The translations under genes were made by a program, and so were the position numbers. From positions 310,001-374,000 of the forward strand of contig CBDCFV010000006.1 of the NCBI GenBank assembly GCA_965216425.1: 64,000 nucleotides of DNA, written 5' to 3'. The DNA is from CBDCFV01 sp965216425 (GTDB lineage: Bacteria; Chloroflexota; Dehalococcoidia; Lucifugimonadales; UBA3495). Of the stretch, positions 44,731-53,810 are shown piece after piece. The notes under the pieces were generated by a model, which ran no database searches, was not told the DNA's origin, and saw only the letters and a program-made list of their open reading frames with translations. Numbering within the stretch: position 1 is the stretch's first letter; every line of letters starts with the position of its first letter.

Positions 44731-46677
44731 CTAAGTTGCCCTCCAAGCGGAGATGAACGCCTGTCCGCTTTTAATACCTTGGGGATAGTCGACTAGAAAC
44801 TGCGTCAATTGCCTAGGTGTCTTCCCCCTATTTGTTCCAGTGTGCATTTGCGGGCCGATTCTGTTGTTGCAGAATGTGATGAAAAGGTGATGCTTTGCTC
44901 TCGTTAGGGATACATACAGCAGTCGCCTCTCGTCGTCGACGGCCTCTCCTTGTGCTCGACCAGGGATATACTCGTTCTCTGTTGCGCATATGAATACCGC
45001 TTCAGCGGTTAGCCCCTTGGCGCGGTGCATCGTAAGGATGTTGACCTTGCCGTCCTGGCGTTCTTGCTCAGCGTTCTCATGTCCCGCGCCGGCTATTCTT
45101 GTTAGTTCCGAGATGGAGGTTGCTCCCGTTCCCTCTACGATTTCCCCGATCTTGTTCATCATGTCTTGGATCTCGTTCTGATCAGTGACAATGGACGCGG
45201 CAGCTGCTTGGATTGCTTTTACTAGGTCCTCTCGGCTTTCGAATTCCTCTCGTGCTGAGGCCGGTAGGGCGGTTTCAAGTTTTTTAAGTATGTCTTTGAT
45301 CGCGCTAGATAGGCGATTCCTATGAGTGCTTGGAACGGGCGTGGGGTCGTTGTGAATCGCCATTATGGTTTCCGCGAACTTGGTTCCTTTGGAGCGAGCA
45401 AGCTCGTGAATGGCTTCTATGGCCTTCGGGCCGATTCCTGAGCACCAGTTCGTAAGTAGGGTTCTCCAAGCCAATCCGTCCTGTTCTCTGGTAGCAAGGT
45501 GTAAGAACGCCATTAGAGAGCGTCCGCTCTCTTTGTCGAGGGGGTTCTCACCCTCGGTGGTTGCTGCCACCGGTATGCCGGCTCCGTTTAGTCTTTCTGT
45601 TATGAGACCGGAGAATTGGCCATTGCGATCGGCTCTGAGGAGTATGAGGATGTCGTGTGGCTCTAGCTCACCGTCTTGAAGGAGTCTCTTACATAGTTCG
45701 GCTACGCCATCGGCTTCTTTGTATTCGTTATCGAATCTGAGTACGGCTACTTCGCCCTTGGGCGTCCCTGGTTCCGTCTGGATAGACTTTTCGATTCTTC
45801 TCGAGTCTTGTTTGGCGACGAAGAGGGCCGCATTAAGTATGTCTTCATCGCATCGTTTGCATATCTCGAGTTCCAGGCCTTGACTGCTTGGGAAATCGTT
45901 CAAGAATCTTCTGATTCCTTCGGGATGGGCTTCTCTGAACCCGTATATGCTCTGGTCATCGTCTCCTGCTATGAAGAGTTCCACCCCTTTGGTTTCGATG
46001 TATTGGACGACGGCGAGGTCGCACCTGTTCAGGTCTTGATACTCGTCCACCAGAAGGTAGTCTATCGGGCTCTCCAGCTTGAAGTCCTCGCGTTGTTCGA
46101 GGACCTTCTTCAGTTGGTAGACCAATTCTGACCTTAGGGTGTAACCGTAAAGTTGTCTGTGCTCGCGCCACGCACCTAAGAATTGGGCATCTGGGAACTT
46201 CTGCTCCCAGTCGGATTCATCGGCCGTTAGGCTTTGCCAGTCTGCAGACATCCGATTCAGGAGTCGATCTGCGTCCCTGACGTCTGGTAGGCCCAGAGCC
46301 GCTTTTAGATCTTCGCGAACGATATATCGCTCTTCCCAGTCGTCGGCAATGCGTAGCGGCTTTGGTAACGCCTGTACGATACTCTCGTTGTTCATTAGTT
46401 GTCGTAGCGCGAAAGAGTGCAGGGTGGAAATGCGTGGGGTCTTTTCGGCACCTAGGTCTGACCTAACCCTCTGGTCAAGTTCTTTCGCTGCTGCACGTGT
46501 GAAGGTAAATGCCCTTATTGAGTTTGGAGAAGCTTTCTTTTCTTCTACAAGAAAGCGTATGCGCCGTGTCAGGGTGAGAGTTTTCCCTGTTCCAGGTCCG
46601 GCGAGCAATCTTGCATGACTCCCGGTGTGCCCTGCGGCTTTCTCTTGTTCAGTAAGTAGACCGTCTTTCCAACCCAT
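44731..46677 (-). CDS. UvrD/Rep-family ATP-dependent DNA helicase
   Basis: A 648-residue superfamily 1 helicase. Motif I is LLAGPGTGKTLTLTRRI, Ia FTFTRAAAKEL, II LLVDEYQDLNR, III IAGDDDQSIYGFR, V ILTMHRAKGLTAEAVFI, and VI RRLLYVSLTRAKHHLFIT. It unwinds 3'-5' DNA; the role in repair or as an accessory (defence or plasmid) helicase cannot be told. It is shorter than housekeeping UvrD/PcrA (about 720-750) and stands in a mobile region, so it is likely an accessory copy. All motifs are intact. Confidence 0.92.
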   Translation of the reverse strand: MGWKDGLLTEQEKAAGHTGSHARLLAGPGTGKTLTLTRRIRFLVEEKKASPNSIRAFTFTRAAAKELDQRVRSDLGAEKTPRISTLHSFALRQLMNNESIVQALPKPLRIADDWEERYIVREDLKAALGLPDVRDADRLLNRMSADWQSLTADESDWEQKFPDAQFLGAWREHRQLYGYTLRSELVYQLKKVLEQREDFKLESPIDYLLVDEYQDLNRCDLAVVQYIETKGVELFIAGDDDQSIYGFREAHPEGIRRFLNDFPSSQGLELEICKRCDEDILNAALFVAKQDSRRIEKSIQTEPGTPKGEVAVLRFDNEYKEADGVAELCKRLLQDGELEPHDILILLRADRNGQFSGLITERLNGAGIPVAATTEGENPLDKESGRSLMAFLHLATREQDGLAWRTLLTNWCSGIGPKAIEAIHELARSKGTKFAETIMAIHNDPTPVPSTHRNRLSSAIKDILKKLETALPASAREEFESREDLVKAIQAAAASIVTDQNEIQDMMNKIGEIVEGTGATSISELTRIAGAGHENAEQERQDGKVNILTMHRAKGLTAEAVFICATENEYIPGRAQGEAVDDERRLLYVSLTRAKHHLFITFCNNRIGPQMHTGTNRGKTPRQLTQFLVDYPQGIKSGQAFISAWRAT

Positions 46678-46764
46678 TGTTTGCCCTCAGTATTAAGAGT
46701 CATAGTCAGAATCGTGAACTATGAATGGTTGCCTCTCGGGGTCAGATTGTAACGTCTTTCTCCG

Positions 46765-47195
46765 TTATTCACACACTACCCCGTCTCCGTCTGCGTCCCG
46801 CATGTACTGATAGGCGGGGTGGCCTCGGTGGACCGGGGCGATCCCGTGAGCTCGTGCCTCTGCGCACGTGATGCGGCCGTTGCCCTTGTCGTCCCACATC
46901 GCGAGCGCGTCAACGTCGGTGCCTGGGTCGGATGTTGTCCCTGCCGCTGGGGTTGGGGTCGGTGTTGCGGTGGCGGTTGAACTTTCCCTCGTCTCTGGTG
47001 GCAGTATCACCATCTCTATCGAGTCGCATGTTGCGAGAACGGCGTCTATTGCCTCAGCCTCCGTCCGGTCGATCGTCAGGCCGTATTCCAGGCGGATCTG
47101 GACGGTGCGGTCCACATACCAGCACTGGTTCAGATCCGGCAGCCATTCGGCGTCGTCGTTGTCTCTTTTCTGGTGACGGTTAACGCTCGGCGACG
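46765..47195 (-). pseudogene. Secreted HNH-type nuclease with Excalibur domain, 5'-truncated
   Basis: The frame is open back to 47195 and reads SVNRHQKRDNDDAEWLPDLN with QCWYVDRTVQIRLEYGLTID, the typical C-terminal half of secreted HNH nucleases. A threonine/proline linker and an Excalibur calcium-binding motif (RDADGDGVVCE) follow. The 5' half with signal peptide was lost where IS1182 inserted at CTAG 47196. A remaining internal ATG at 47115 would give 116 residues. Confidence 0.65.
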
Positions 47196-47199
47196 CTAG

Positions 47200-48761
47200 C
47201 AGCCTGTCTGAGGATTGACCGACTGGCGGTGTCGGTCAGCCGGGATTGCCCTGCGGCAACAGTTCTTGCGTGGTGGGGTTAGGCACATGCGGATTGTCGC
47301 TTGAAAATCCCACTGGCCATGGTCCGGCACGTGGCCTTGTTGTTCCCAGTGGCGCCCTTGCCTCTCACCTTGCCGGACATCCCGGCCCCGAAGCGGAACA
47401 GCTTGAGCAGGTTGTGGCCGACGCAGATGAGCAGCCATTCCCGGTTCACCTTCGCCAGACCCCGAAGCAGGAACTGCCGGAAGCCCCGGCCCTGCTTGAT
47501 CTGGCCGAATACCGGTTCCACCGTCTCCATTCGAAGGGCGTAGCGTTCCCTGCCCCGTTTCGTCCGCAGCTTGCGGCGCATCCGGTCCCTGGCCGACAGT
47601 CCCTTGGGTATGCGGCCACGGGGCGCCGGTGGCGGCACCCAGCCGTGGCGGGTTTTCTCCGGCGCGACGAACGGGTCCACTCCCAGGGCGTAGAGTTCCT
47701 CCACCTCCTTGGCCGAGTAGTATCCGGCGTCGGCGGATACTACTTTCGGCACCGCGCCGGTGTTATTCACGGTCTCCTCAATCATGCTCACGGCCTGACC
47801 CTTGTCCGAGGGCTGGTTGGTGGCCCGGGCCGCCACAATTACCTGGTGCTCGCTGTCCACCACCGCCTGACAGTTGTAGGACTGCTGGAAGTCCCTCCCT
47901 CCCGGGCCGGGCATTATGCGGGAGTCCGGGTCGGTGAAGTTCCGCTGCGCCTTGTCATCAGGCACCCCGGGGTGATTGCGACCCTCGGACTCAGCCTGCT
48001 CCGCCTCCGCCAGGGCCCCGGCCTCCAGCGCCGCCTTGGCCTCCCTTATCTTCCGCAACCGTCCCTCCTGGAGGGCCAGTTCCTCCGGCAACTCATCCCC
48101 ACGCCTGTCCTTCCCGTAGCGGCGGTCCTCCTCCTCGTCCACCTCCTGCGCCTTGCGGAACAACTCGTCCACCTCGGCCTGCAACTGCGCTTCCTTCTCT
48201 TTCATCCGCCCGTAGCTCATCGCCTTGTGCTTGGAGGCGTTGGCCCTCACCTTGGTGCCGTCCAGCGCCACGTGCCCCAGCTTTACCAGTCCTGCCTGCT
48301 GGCAAAGCTCAAGCACCTGCAGGAACAACTCCCCCAACGCCTCCAGGTGGTCCTTGCGGAAGTCGGAGACGGTGCGGAAGTCCGGCGTGTTGTTCGCCGC
48401 CAGCACCCGGAAGGCGATGTCCTCGTGCAGCCTCTGGGCGATGCGCCTGGAGGAGGCCACACCGGTGCAGTAGCCGTAGAGCAGCACCTTCACCATCATC
48501 CTGGGATGGTATGGAGGGCCGCCCCGCCTTTCCTGCTCGTAGCGGGCGGTAATGGCCGAGAGGTCCAACTGGTCCACGACGTCGGAGATGAAGTAGGCCA
48601 GGTGGTCCGGCGGCAGCCATTCTTGGAGGGCCGCCGGCAGCAGCAACTGCTGGTCCGGATCGTAGGGAAGGTAGGTCTTGCTCATTGACCGCTCCGCTCG
48701 TCTGATGCTCCGCACCATCATACCCTCAATGGCTCACCAACCTTGTTTCTCGGACAGACTG
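47200..48761 (-). mobile_element. IS1182-family element
   Basis: 1,562 bp, ends CAGCCTGTCTGAG and CTCGGACAGACTG, flanked by CTAG on both sides (47196-47199 and 48762-48765), a palindromic four-base duplication expected for IS1182. Confidence 0.88.
47279..48685 (-). CDS. IS1182-family transposase
   Basis: A 468-residue protein from ATG 48685 (MSKTYLPYDPDQ) after GGAG. It has the DUF772 N-terminus with PPDHLAYFISDVVDQL, GPPYHPRMMVKVLLYGYCTG and RTVSDFRKDHLEAL. The DDE domain has LGHVALDGTKVRANAS (Asp), VSADAGYYSAKEVEEL (Asp) and METVEPVFGQIKQGRGFRQF (Glu). Full length and uninterrupted, so the element may be active. Confidence 0.93.
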   Translation of the reverse strand: MSKTYLPYDPDQQLLLPAALQEWLPPDHLAYFISDVVDQLDLSAITARYEQERRGGPPYHPRMMVKVLLYGYCTGVASSRRIAQRLHEDIAFRVLAANNTPDFRTVSDFRKDHLEALGELFLQVLELCQQAGLVKLGHVALDGTKVRANASKHKAMSYGRMKEKEAQLQAEVDELFRKAQEVDEEEDRRYGKDRRGDELPEELALQEGRLRKIREAKAALEAGALAEAEQAESEGRNHPGVPDDKAQRNFTDPDSRIMPGPGGRDFQQSYNCQAVVDSEHQVIVAARATNQPSDKGQAVSMIEETVNNTGAVPKVVSADAGYYSAKEVEELYALGVDPFVAPEKTRHGWVPPPAPRGRIPKGLSARDRMRRKLRTKRGRERYALRMETVEPVFGQIKQGRGFRQFLLRGLAKVNREWLLICVGHNLLKLFRFGAGMSGKVRGKGATGNNKATCRTMASGIFKRQSACA

Positions 48762-48836
48762 CTAGTATTACAACGACAGTTGGTGTGATAAAGTGACAAG
48801 GCAACTGGGAAAGGCTTGGGCAGGTGAGGCAGGGAA

Positions 48837-50024
48837 GTGGATGCTGCGGCTTTCGAGCAGGTGTACGGGGCCTTTGGGGATTTTCACGCTTACTTCGCTC
48901 CGCTGTTCGGGCGCAGTGAGTCACGGGATCACAGCCAGAACTATCTCCGGGCCCTCCTGGTGCAGTCCCAGGACCGGCGCAACGCCGGGAATCTCTCCGA
49001 ATCAGTGGGCGTCTCCGCCCGGGCCATGCAGCGCTTCCTCACCAAAGCCCCCTGGGATGACGACGCGGTGATGGGACGCCTCCAAGAGTACCTGGGTCCC
49101 AGGCTGGGGCATCCTGAGGCGGTGTGGGTGTTGGACGGCAGCGACTTCCCCAAGCAGGGGAGGAAATCGGCGGGGGTGGCCCGGCAGTACTGCGGCAGAC
49201 TGGGCAAGGTGGCCAACTGCCAGGCCGGGATGTTCCTGGCTTACGTGAGCCCCTTGGGCTGGGCGTTGGTGGACAAACGGCTGTATCTGCCCGAGAGTTG
49301 GACCTCGGAGCCGGGCCGCTGTGCGGCGGCGGGTGTACCAGAACACCGGCGGAACTACCGTTCGAAGACGGAGTTGCCTTGGAGCTGCTGGCGCGGGCCT
49401 TGGAGCTGGGCCATCTCAGGGCCGGGTGGGTTGCCGGGGACGACGCCTTCGGGATGTCGCCGTCCTTTCGTGAGGGACTGGCGAACTTGGGGATGTGGTA
49501 CGTGCTGGACGTTCCGGGCGGCACCACGGCCTGGCCCATGGAGCCGGCTTGGACCAGTCCGGAATATCAGGGGTCCGGGCGTCCCCGCAAACCCAGGCTG
49601 GTGGACGGACAGCGCCGGACCATGGAGCAGCGCAGTGATGAGTTGCCGGATGAGGCTTGGCGGGAGATAACGGTGGCGGAGGGATCCCAAGGGCCGCGCA
49701 CTTACCGGTTCAGCGCCCAGCGGATGCGGCCGACCAGCAGGCGCAAGCCCGGCGAGATCCACTGGGCCGTCTATCGCAGGAACCTGGACGGCAGCGAGCC
49801 CCGCTACTACCTGTCCAACGCTCCTGAAGACACTCCCTTGGAGACCCTGGCCTACGTGGGTGGTTCCAGGTGGCGCATTGAGACGGAATTCGAGACTGAA
49901 AAGGGCGATGCGGGGCTGGACGAGTACGAGACCCGCAGCTGGGCAGGCTGGCATCACCACATAGCCATGTGCCTGCTGGGCGGAGCGTTCCTGTTGGGCC
50001 TGCAGCAGGATTGGGGGGGGGGGA
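48837..50024 (+). pseudogene. IS701-family transposase (element B), frameshifted core
   Basis: Starts GTG 48837 (MDAAAFEQVYGAFGDF). VWVLDGSDFPKQG lies in the first frame. At KTEL near 49375 one base is missing, and the rest (LELLARALELGHLRAGWVAG, SRWRIETEFETEKGDAG) is in the next frame. Close relative of element A. The end meets the G-rich run where the IS4-type element inserted; the C-terminal tail resumes at 51368. Confidence 0.85.
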
Positions 50025-51354
50025 CTGACAGGGGTATGTAAGGGCTGAAATGGTCTGAAAACTTGGAAAACGCACGGGGTTCCGGCATCTTGGTAGCAGT
50101 CACAAAACCAGGTGCCGGAGGTGTCCCATGCGCCTTCCAAGGGAATGCTACCAGATGCAGCAGATCATTGAAACGCATCTACCTCACCTCTCCCGACCAC
50201 AGTTGACCGGCCTGGTACTGTGGGTCTGCGGGGCCATTCTCGCCGGCAGCGCCTGCCAGAACGCCGTGGCCTCCGCCCTCTCGCCCTGGGGCGCTTGGAA
50301 CAACTTCCGCCAGTATCTCCGGGAGTGGCTCTACGACGGCAGCGACCGGGCCCGTCCCTGCCAGACCGAACTGGACGTAAGCCTCTGCTTCGCCCCACTG
50401 CTCCGGTGGGTCCTGGCTTGGTGGCGTTCCGGACGGCTGGCCCTGGCCGTTGATCCCACGCTCAAAGGCGACCAAACCACCGCCATCGTCATCAGCGTGG
50501 TCTACCGGGGTTGCGCCATTCCCGTGGCCTGGCGCATCCACCGGGCCACCCAGCGCGGCTCCTGGATGGATCCCACGGTGGAACTGCTCAGGAAACTGGC
50601 CCCGGCGGTTCCCAGGGAAATGACCGTCATCGTGCTCTGCGACCGGGGCATCGCCAGTCCCAAGCTGTGGCGACAGATACGCGCCCAAGGCTGGCATCCC
50701 TACATGAGGTATCGGAAAAACGTCAGCTTCTGCGCCCAAGACGGCCGCCGGTTGCCCGCACAGCACTTCGTTTCCCGTCCCGATACAGCCTGGATTGGCC
50801 GCGGCACCGCCTTCAGCACCCCCAACGCAAAACGCCGCTGCACCCTGCTGGCGGTCTGGTACGTCGAGCAGGAAGAACCTTGGATCATCCTCACCGACCT
50901 GCCGCCGGAGGACGCCGGACCCAGCTGGTACGCCCTGCGCTTCTGGATCGAACTGGGCTTCAAGGCCGTCAAAAGCCTGGGCTGGAAGTGGGACAAGACC
51001 AGGAGAACCGACCCGGCCCGCATCTCCCGCCACTGGCTGGTGCTGTCGGTGGCGACGCTGCTGGCCCTGGCCTATGGCACCAGGGTGGAAGACGCCCATG
51101 ACCGCAGGATTGCTCCAGGCAACCTGCGCACACCTCCCAGAGCACCGACTCCCAGGCGCCGCGACCCCTGGGGCAGGCCGGTACGGACCGTCAGCATCAT
51201 CCGCCACGGCATCGACTGGCTGCGGCGGTTGCTGCTCAGGGGCCGCCTCTGGAGCCGGGTCTGGCTGCTGCCCGAACCCTGGCCGGAACCCAAGCCCAAC
51301 CTGGAAGTCACCCACCATGCCCCTACCTGAAAACCCCATACATACCCTTGTCAG
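50025..51354 (+). mobile_element. IS4-family element nested in IS701 element B
   Basis: 1,330 bp with inverted ends CTGACAGGGGTATGTA and TACATACCCTTGTCAG. The flanks GGGGGGA (50018-50024 and 51355-51361) are a target duplication inside the poly-G run of the host transposase gene. Confidence 0.85.
50128..51330 (+). CDS. IS4-family transposase
   Basis: A 400-residue DDE transposase. The first Asp is in LALAVDPTLKGDQTT, the second in VIVLCDRGIASPKLW, and the Y-(2)-R-(3)-E-(6)-K signature of IS4 in YALRFWIELGFKAVK. The C-terminus is basic and proline-rich. Uninterrupted and at full length, so probably functional. Confidence 0.9.
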   Translation: MRLPRECYQMQQIIETHLPHLSRPQLTGLVLWVCGAILAGSACQNAVASALSPWGAWNNFRQYLREWLYDGSDRARPCQTELDVSLCFAPLLRWVLAWWRSGRLALAVDPTLKGDQTTAIVISVVYRGCAIPVAWRIHRATQRGSWMDPTVELLRKLAPAVPREMTVIVLCDRGIASPKLWRQIRAQGWHPYMRYRKNVSFCAQDGRRLPAQHFVSRPDTAWIGRGTAFSTPNAKRRCTLLAVWYVEQEEPWIILTDLPPEDAGPSWYALRFWIELGFKAVKSLGWKWDKTRRTDPARISRHWLVLSVATLLALAYGTRVEDAHDRRIAPGNLRTPPRAPTPRRRDPWGRPVRTVSIIRHGIDWLRRLLLRGRLWSRVWLLPEPWPEPKPNLEVTHHAPT

Positions 51355-51367
51355 GGGGGGAGGGAAG

Positions 51368-51550
51368 ATGCCCCGGATCACGAGGCCTCAGGTCTACCGG
51401 GTGGTGCGTGAGATGCTGCCCCGGGAGTGGTTCGGGCCGGAGGAGTTGCTGCGACTGCTACAGGCGGAGCAGTTGCGCAACCATCGGGCCAGCCGGTCTC
51501 ACGCCAAACGCCGCGCCACTCTCCGTGCATCCCCGGCCATCCCGCCTTGA
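51368..51550 (+). pseudogene. C-terminal tail of the IS701 element B transposase
   Basis: MPRITRPQVYRVVREMLP then GPEELLRLLQAEQLRNHRA, homologous to the tail of element A at 33484-33669. Separated from its core part by the nested IS4-type element. Confidence 0.65.
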
Positions 51551-51565
51551 ACTGTCGTTGTAATA

Positions 51566-51796
51566 CTAGTGGATCATATCGGCGATTAGTTGATTAAACA
51601 CGTCGTTGCCCGCCGCGTCTGCCACTGTGCCTACCTGCATGGTCCAGCGCAACACCTCTGTCCTGCAGACCTGGCAGGTAGCTTCGGCAGTGTCTGATGT
51701 CACCAGAGGTCCGCTACGGTCCACTTCCCGGCCGCATATTGCTTTGTCTGTCTTATAGTTCCAGAGGTGGAGTCTGTTTGCGCGAGTCTTCGGCAT
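51566..51796 (-). CDS. Small hypothetical protein with CxxC motif
   Basis: A 76-residue protein with HLWNYKTDKAICGREVDR and TCQVCRTEVLRW, giving Cys residues that could form a small zinc site, as in many short phage or actinobacterial-type proteins of unknown role. The stop codon is part of the CTAG next to the IS701 end, so the original C-terminus may have been different. Confidence 0.5.
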   Translation of the reverse strand: MPKTRANRLHLWNYKTDKAICGREVDRSGPLVTSDTAEATCQVCRTEVLRWTMQVGTVADAAGNDVFNQLIADMIH

Positions 51797-52070
51797 CTGC
51801 AGCCTCCTATCTGTGGCTGACCTTAGTGGAGCAGTATAGCCTCTACCCTACGGTAGGGTCAACTCCCCTCTGGAGTGTGCACAAGGTCTTTTAGTTGTCG
51901 CCTGACTCACGAGGTGACCTTCCTTGTGGTAGGTGGGGGAATACTTCTCGGACAATTTTATACGATGGTGTGACTGCTTCCCGGCGTTTTTGCGTTTAGA
52001 TGATATGCTCTTATCCTGTTCTCTGCCTTGCCGGGGCAGCTCTTTGGCCGGACTGGTCTATATCGCCCCG
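51797..52070. other. Gene-free interval 3' of the ParA/RHH module
   Basis: About 270 bp; no supported gene. A short AT-rich part around 51930-51970 may hold the promoter of the gene at 51566. Confidence 0.4.
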
Positions 52071-52277
52071 TCACCGCCGCTCGGCCACATAGTATTCCAG
52101 GGCCTTGACGACCAGCGCGGTCACGTTGGTGCGTCCTTCCACCGCCATGAGCTTCAGCTGGTGGTGCAGGCCGGTGGGAATGAAGCAGTGCAGGCGGGTG
52201 GTGTCCGCCGCCGCCTGTTCTATGAAAGCTTCCCGTTGATCCTGGTTGCCGCGGTTGGGATTGCTTCTAATCGTCAT
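52071..52277 (-). CDS. Ribbon-helix-helix-like partner of ParA
   Basis: A 68-residue protein. The segment LHCFIPTGLHHQLKLMAVEG then NVTALVVKALEYYV has the strand-helix-helix pattern of RHH/CopG DNA-binding proteins. It overlaps the ParA gene by 11 bp. Such small RHH proteins serve as the ParB-like centromere binder and repressor in type Ib partition systems; the TGTGCA repeats upstream of parA are the likely sites. Confidence 0.7.
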   Translation of the reverse strand: MTIRSNPNRGNQDQREAFIEQAAADTTRLHCFIPTGLHHQLKLMAVEGRTNVTALVVKALEYYVAERR

Positions 52278-52893
52278 GGGTCAAACTCTCCAGTTCGCCG
52301 CGAATGGCGAGGATCTCGTTGCGAGCCGTCTGGTCGTTGCCATCGACCACCGAGTTTCCATCATTGATGGCGTTGGGATAGGCGACGCGCTGGGTGGTGC
52401 GGGCCCGCAGTACCGGTATACCCAACTCGCTTAGCGCGGCGTCAATCTGCCGGCCCAGGCGGGTGCGTGGTTGGGCCATGGTGATGACAAAGGCAGCCCT
52501 GGGAATACCATTGGTGGTTTTCTGACGAGCTCGCACGGCCTCCACAATGTCCGAGGCCGCCCAGACGTCCAATGGGCTTGGTTTCGCTGGTATCAGCACC
52601 AGGTCGGCAGCACGCACGGCATCGGCGCTGGTCCTGGTGATTCCCGGCGGTCCGTCGATGATGATCCAGTCATAGTCGCCGGCCATGGCTCGAACTTCCT
52701 GCAGCAGGTTGCTTTTTCCCATTCCCTTGACGGCGAGGCCTTCAGGTGAATTCCATTCGCTGGCGGCCCAGTTCTGGGAGCTGGCCTGTGGATCGGCATC
52801 CAGGAGCAAGACCGGCCCTTTCTCTGCCAGCACCGACGCCTGGGTGGTTTTGCCAGTGCCACCCTTCTGGTTCACGATTGCAACAACCGGCAT
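52267..52893 (-). CDS. ParA-family partition ATPase
   Basis: A 208-residue short ParA. The deviant Walker A is NQKGGTGKTTQASVLA, followed by VLLLDADPQASSQNW and WIIIDGPPGITRTSADA (Walker B), and LIPAKPSPLDVWA. Short length and no N-terminal HTH match type Ib (plasmid/integrative-element) ParA. It partners with the overlapping RHH gene. ATG 52893 follows GGAGGC. Intact. Confidence 0.92.
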   Translation of the reverse strand: MPVVAIVNQKGGTGKTTQASVLAEKGPVLLLDADPQASSQNWAASEWNSPEGLAVKGMGKSNLLQEVRAMAGDYDWIIIDGPPGITRTSADAVRAADLVLIPAKPSPLDVWAASDIVEAVRARQKTTNGIPRAAFVITMAQPRTRLGRQIDAALSELGIPVLRARTTQRVAYPNAINDGNSVVDGNDQTARNEILAIRGELESLTHDD

Positions 52894-52927
52894 GGAGCGC
52901 CTCCGGTGCGCTTGATTTTATGGCCTT

Positions 52928-52998
52928 CTGTGCAGAGGGTCACCTGCACACTTGCACACTGACTGTGCAAAGGGCTACCTGCACATCTGCACACTAAT
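52928..52998. repeat. Two 35-bp TGTGCA-rich iterons upstream of parA
   Basis: Tandem units at 52928-52962 and 52963-52997, each CTGTGCA-AGGG-ACCTGCACA-TGCACAC in order. Placed 35 bp before the parA start, where type Ib centromere or operator repeats normally lie. Confidence 0.65.
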
Positions 52999-53241
52999 GG
53001 TACCCCGTTGTCCTTCGCTGAATAAAGCGTCTGCGGCGCGACTTTGCGGAAGTTCTCTACACCGGCTATCGCTCCAGCGACGCCGTTATTGGTGGCTGCC
53101 ACCATCGCAGAGCGCTGCCGGTCACCAAGAAGCCGTGGCCTCCTCAGGTTCGGTCAGCGGTTGGGTGACTGTTGCCGCCACGCCTCTGTGGGTCCGTTAG
53201 TCTGTTGGCTCGTGGTGCCTCGGTGCCGACAGCGATTAATA

Positions 53242-53272
53242 ATGTGCAGTTGTGCAGATAGGCAAATGCACC
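53242..53272. repeat. Inverted copy of the TGTGCA iteron
   Basis: ATGTGCAGTTGTGCAGATAG and ATGCACC match the inverse of the units at 52928-52997. About 240 bp away on the far side of a gene-free stretch (53000-53240). Confidence 0.5.
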
Positions 53273-53341
53273 TCTGCCCATTTGCGTAATTGTAGACTAA
53301 CTGGGACGCGTTGGCCTGTGGAGCTTCGGAGTCCCGGGCAT

Positions 53342-53810
53342 TCACCGTGTTCTGACCAGGGTCAGTATGGCTATTGCGGCGCGTTCGGTTCGACTGGTTT
53401 GAAGGAAGTCTGCGATGGCGGTCTCGGCTTTAGTCAACCAAGTGGTCGCAGTCTCGGCGGTGTGGCGTTCGTCCTGGAGCTCGCAGAAGAGGTCGGCGAA
53501 GGTCCGGGCGTCGACTGAGAGTTGGGTTCGGTTCTGTTGAAGCTGGGCTCTGGCCTGGTTATGGTTGAGCCCACGGTATATCCGAGTCCAAGCGTCAGCT
53601 GTCAGCTGGTCGGTGGGGGCATCGATAAGCACTTCGGCGTTGTTGGCGGTAAGGGCGTGGAATGCAGCGTAGTAGGCAGTGCTGATTGCCCGCCGAATAG
53701 CTGCTGGAGCAGGTTGGATGTTTGGCGGTTGGGTATGAGGGTTGCCCGGCCGGCGCTATTAGCTCCGTCCAATTGACCGGAGCTGTCGTTTGAGCGGCTG
53801 GTGTCGTCAT
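53342..53810 (-). pseudogene. HEPN-like protein with a frameshift
   Basis: Starts MTTPAAQTTAPVNWTELIAP at 53810. Near 53740 the frame must change to reach AAIRRAISTAYYAAFHAL, the helix typical of HEPN domains, and AWTRIYRGLNHNQARAQLQQ, ending at 53342. HEPN proteins are often RNases or their partners in toxin-antitoxin and defence modules. The first ATG within the second frame is at 53632. It overlaps the preceding gene by 4 bp, so it was the second gene of an operon. Confidence 0.55.

Larger units (their letters stand above)
48766..51565 (+). mobile_element. IS701-family element B, interrupted by a nested IS4-type element
   Basis: Ends TATTACAACGACAGTT and AACTGTCGTTGTAATA, flanked by CTAG (48762-48765 and 51566-51569). 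Its left CTAG is also the right target copy of IS1182. The nested element occupies 50025-51354. Confidence 0.85.

Noticed and set aside
46765..47115. Calling the 116-residue Excalibur frame a complete gene
   Set aside because: The open frame continues upstream with conserved HNH-nuclease sequence up to the IS1182 target site, so the ATG at 47115 is internal to a truncated gene.
47246..48688. 480-codon frame opposite the IS1182 transposase
   Set aside because: Antisense shadow; the minus strand has the full DDE transposase.
50179..51381. 400-codon frame opposite the IS4-type transposase
   Set aside because: Antisense shadow; the plus strand has the Y-(2)-R-(3)-E-(6)-K signature.
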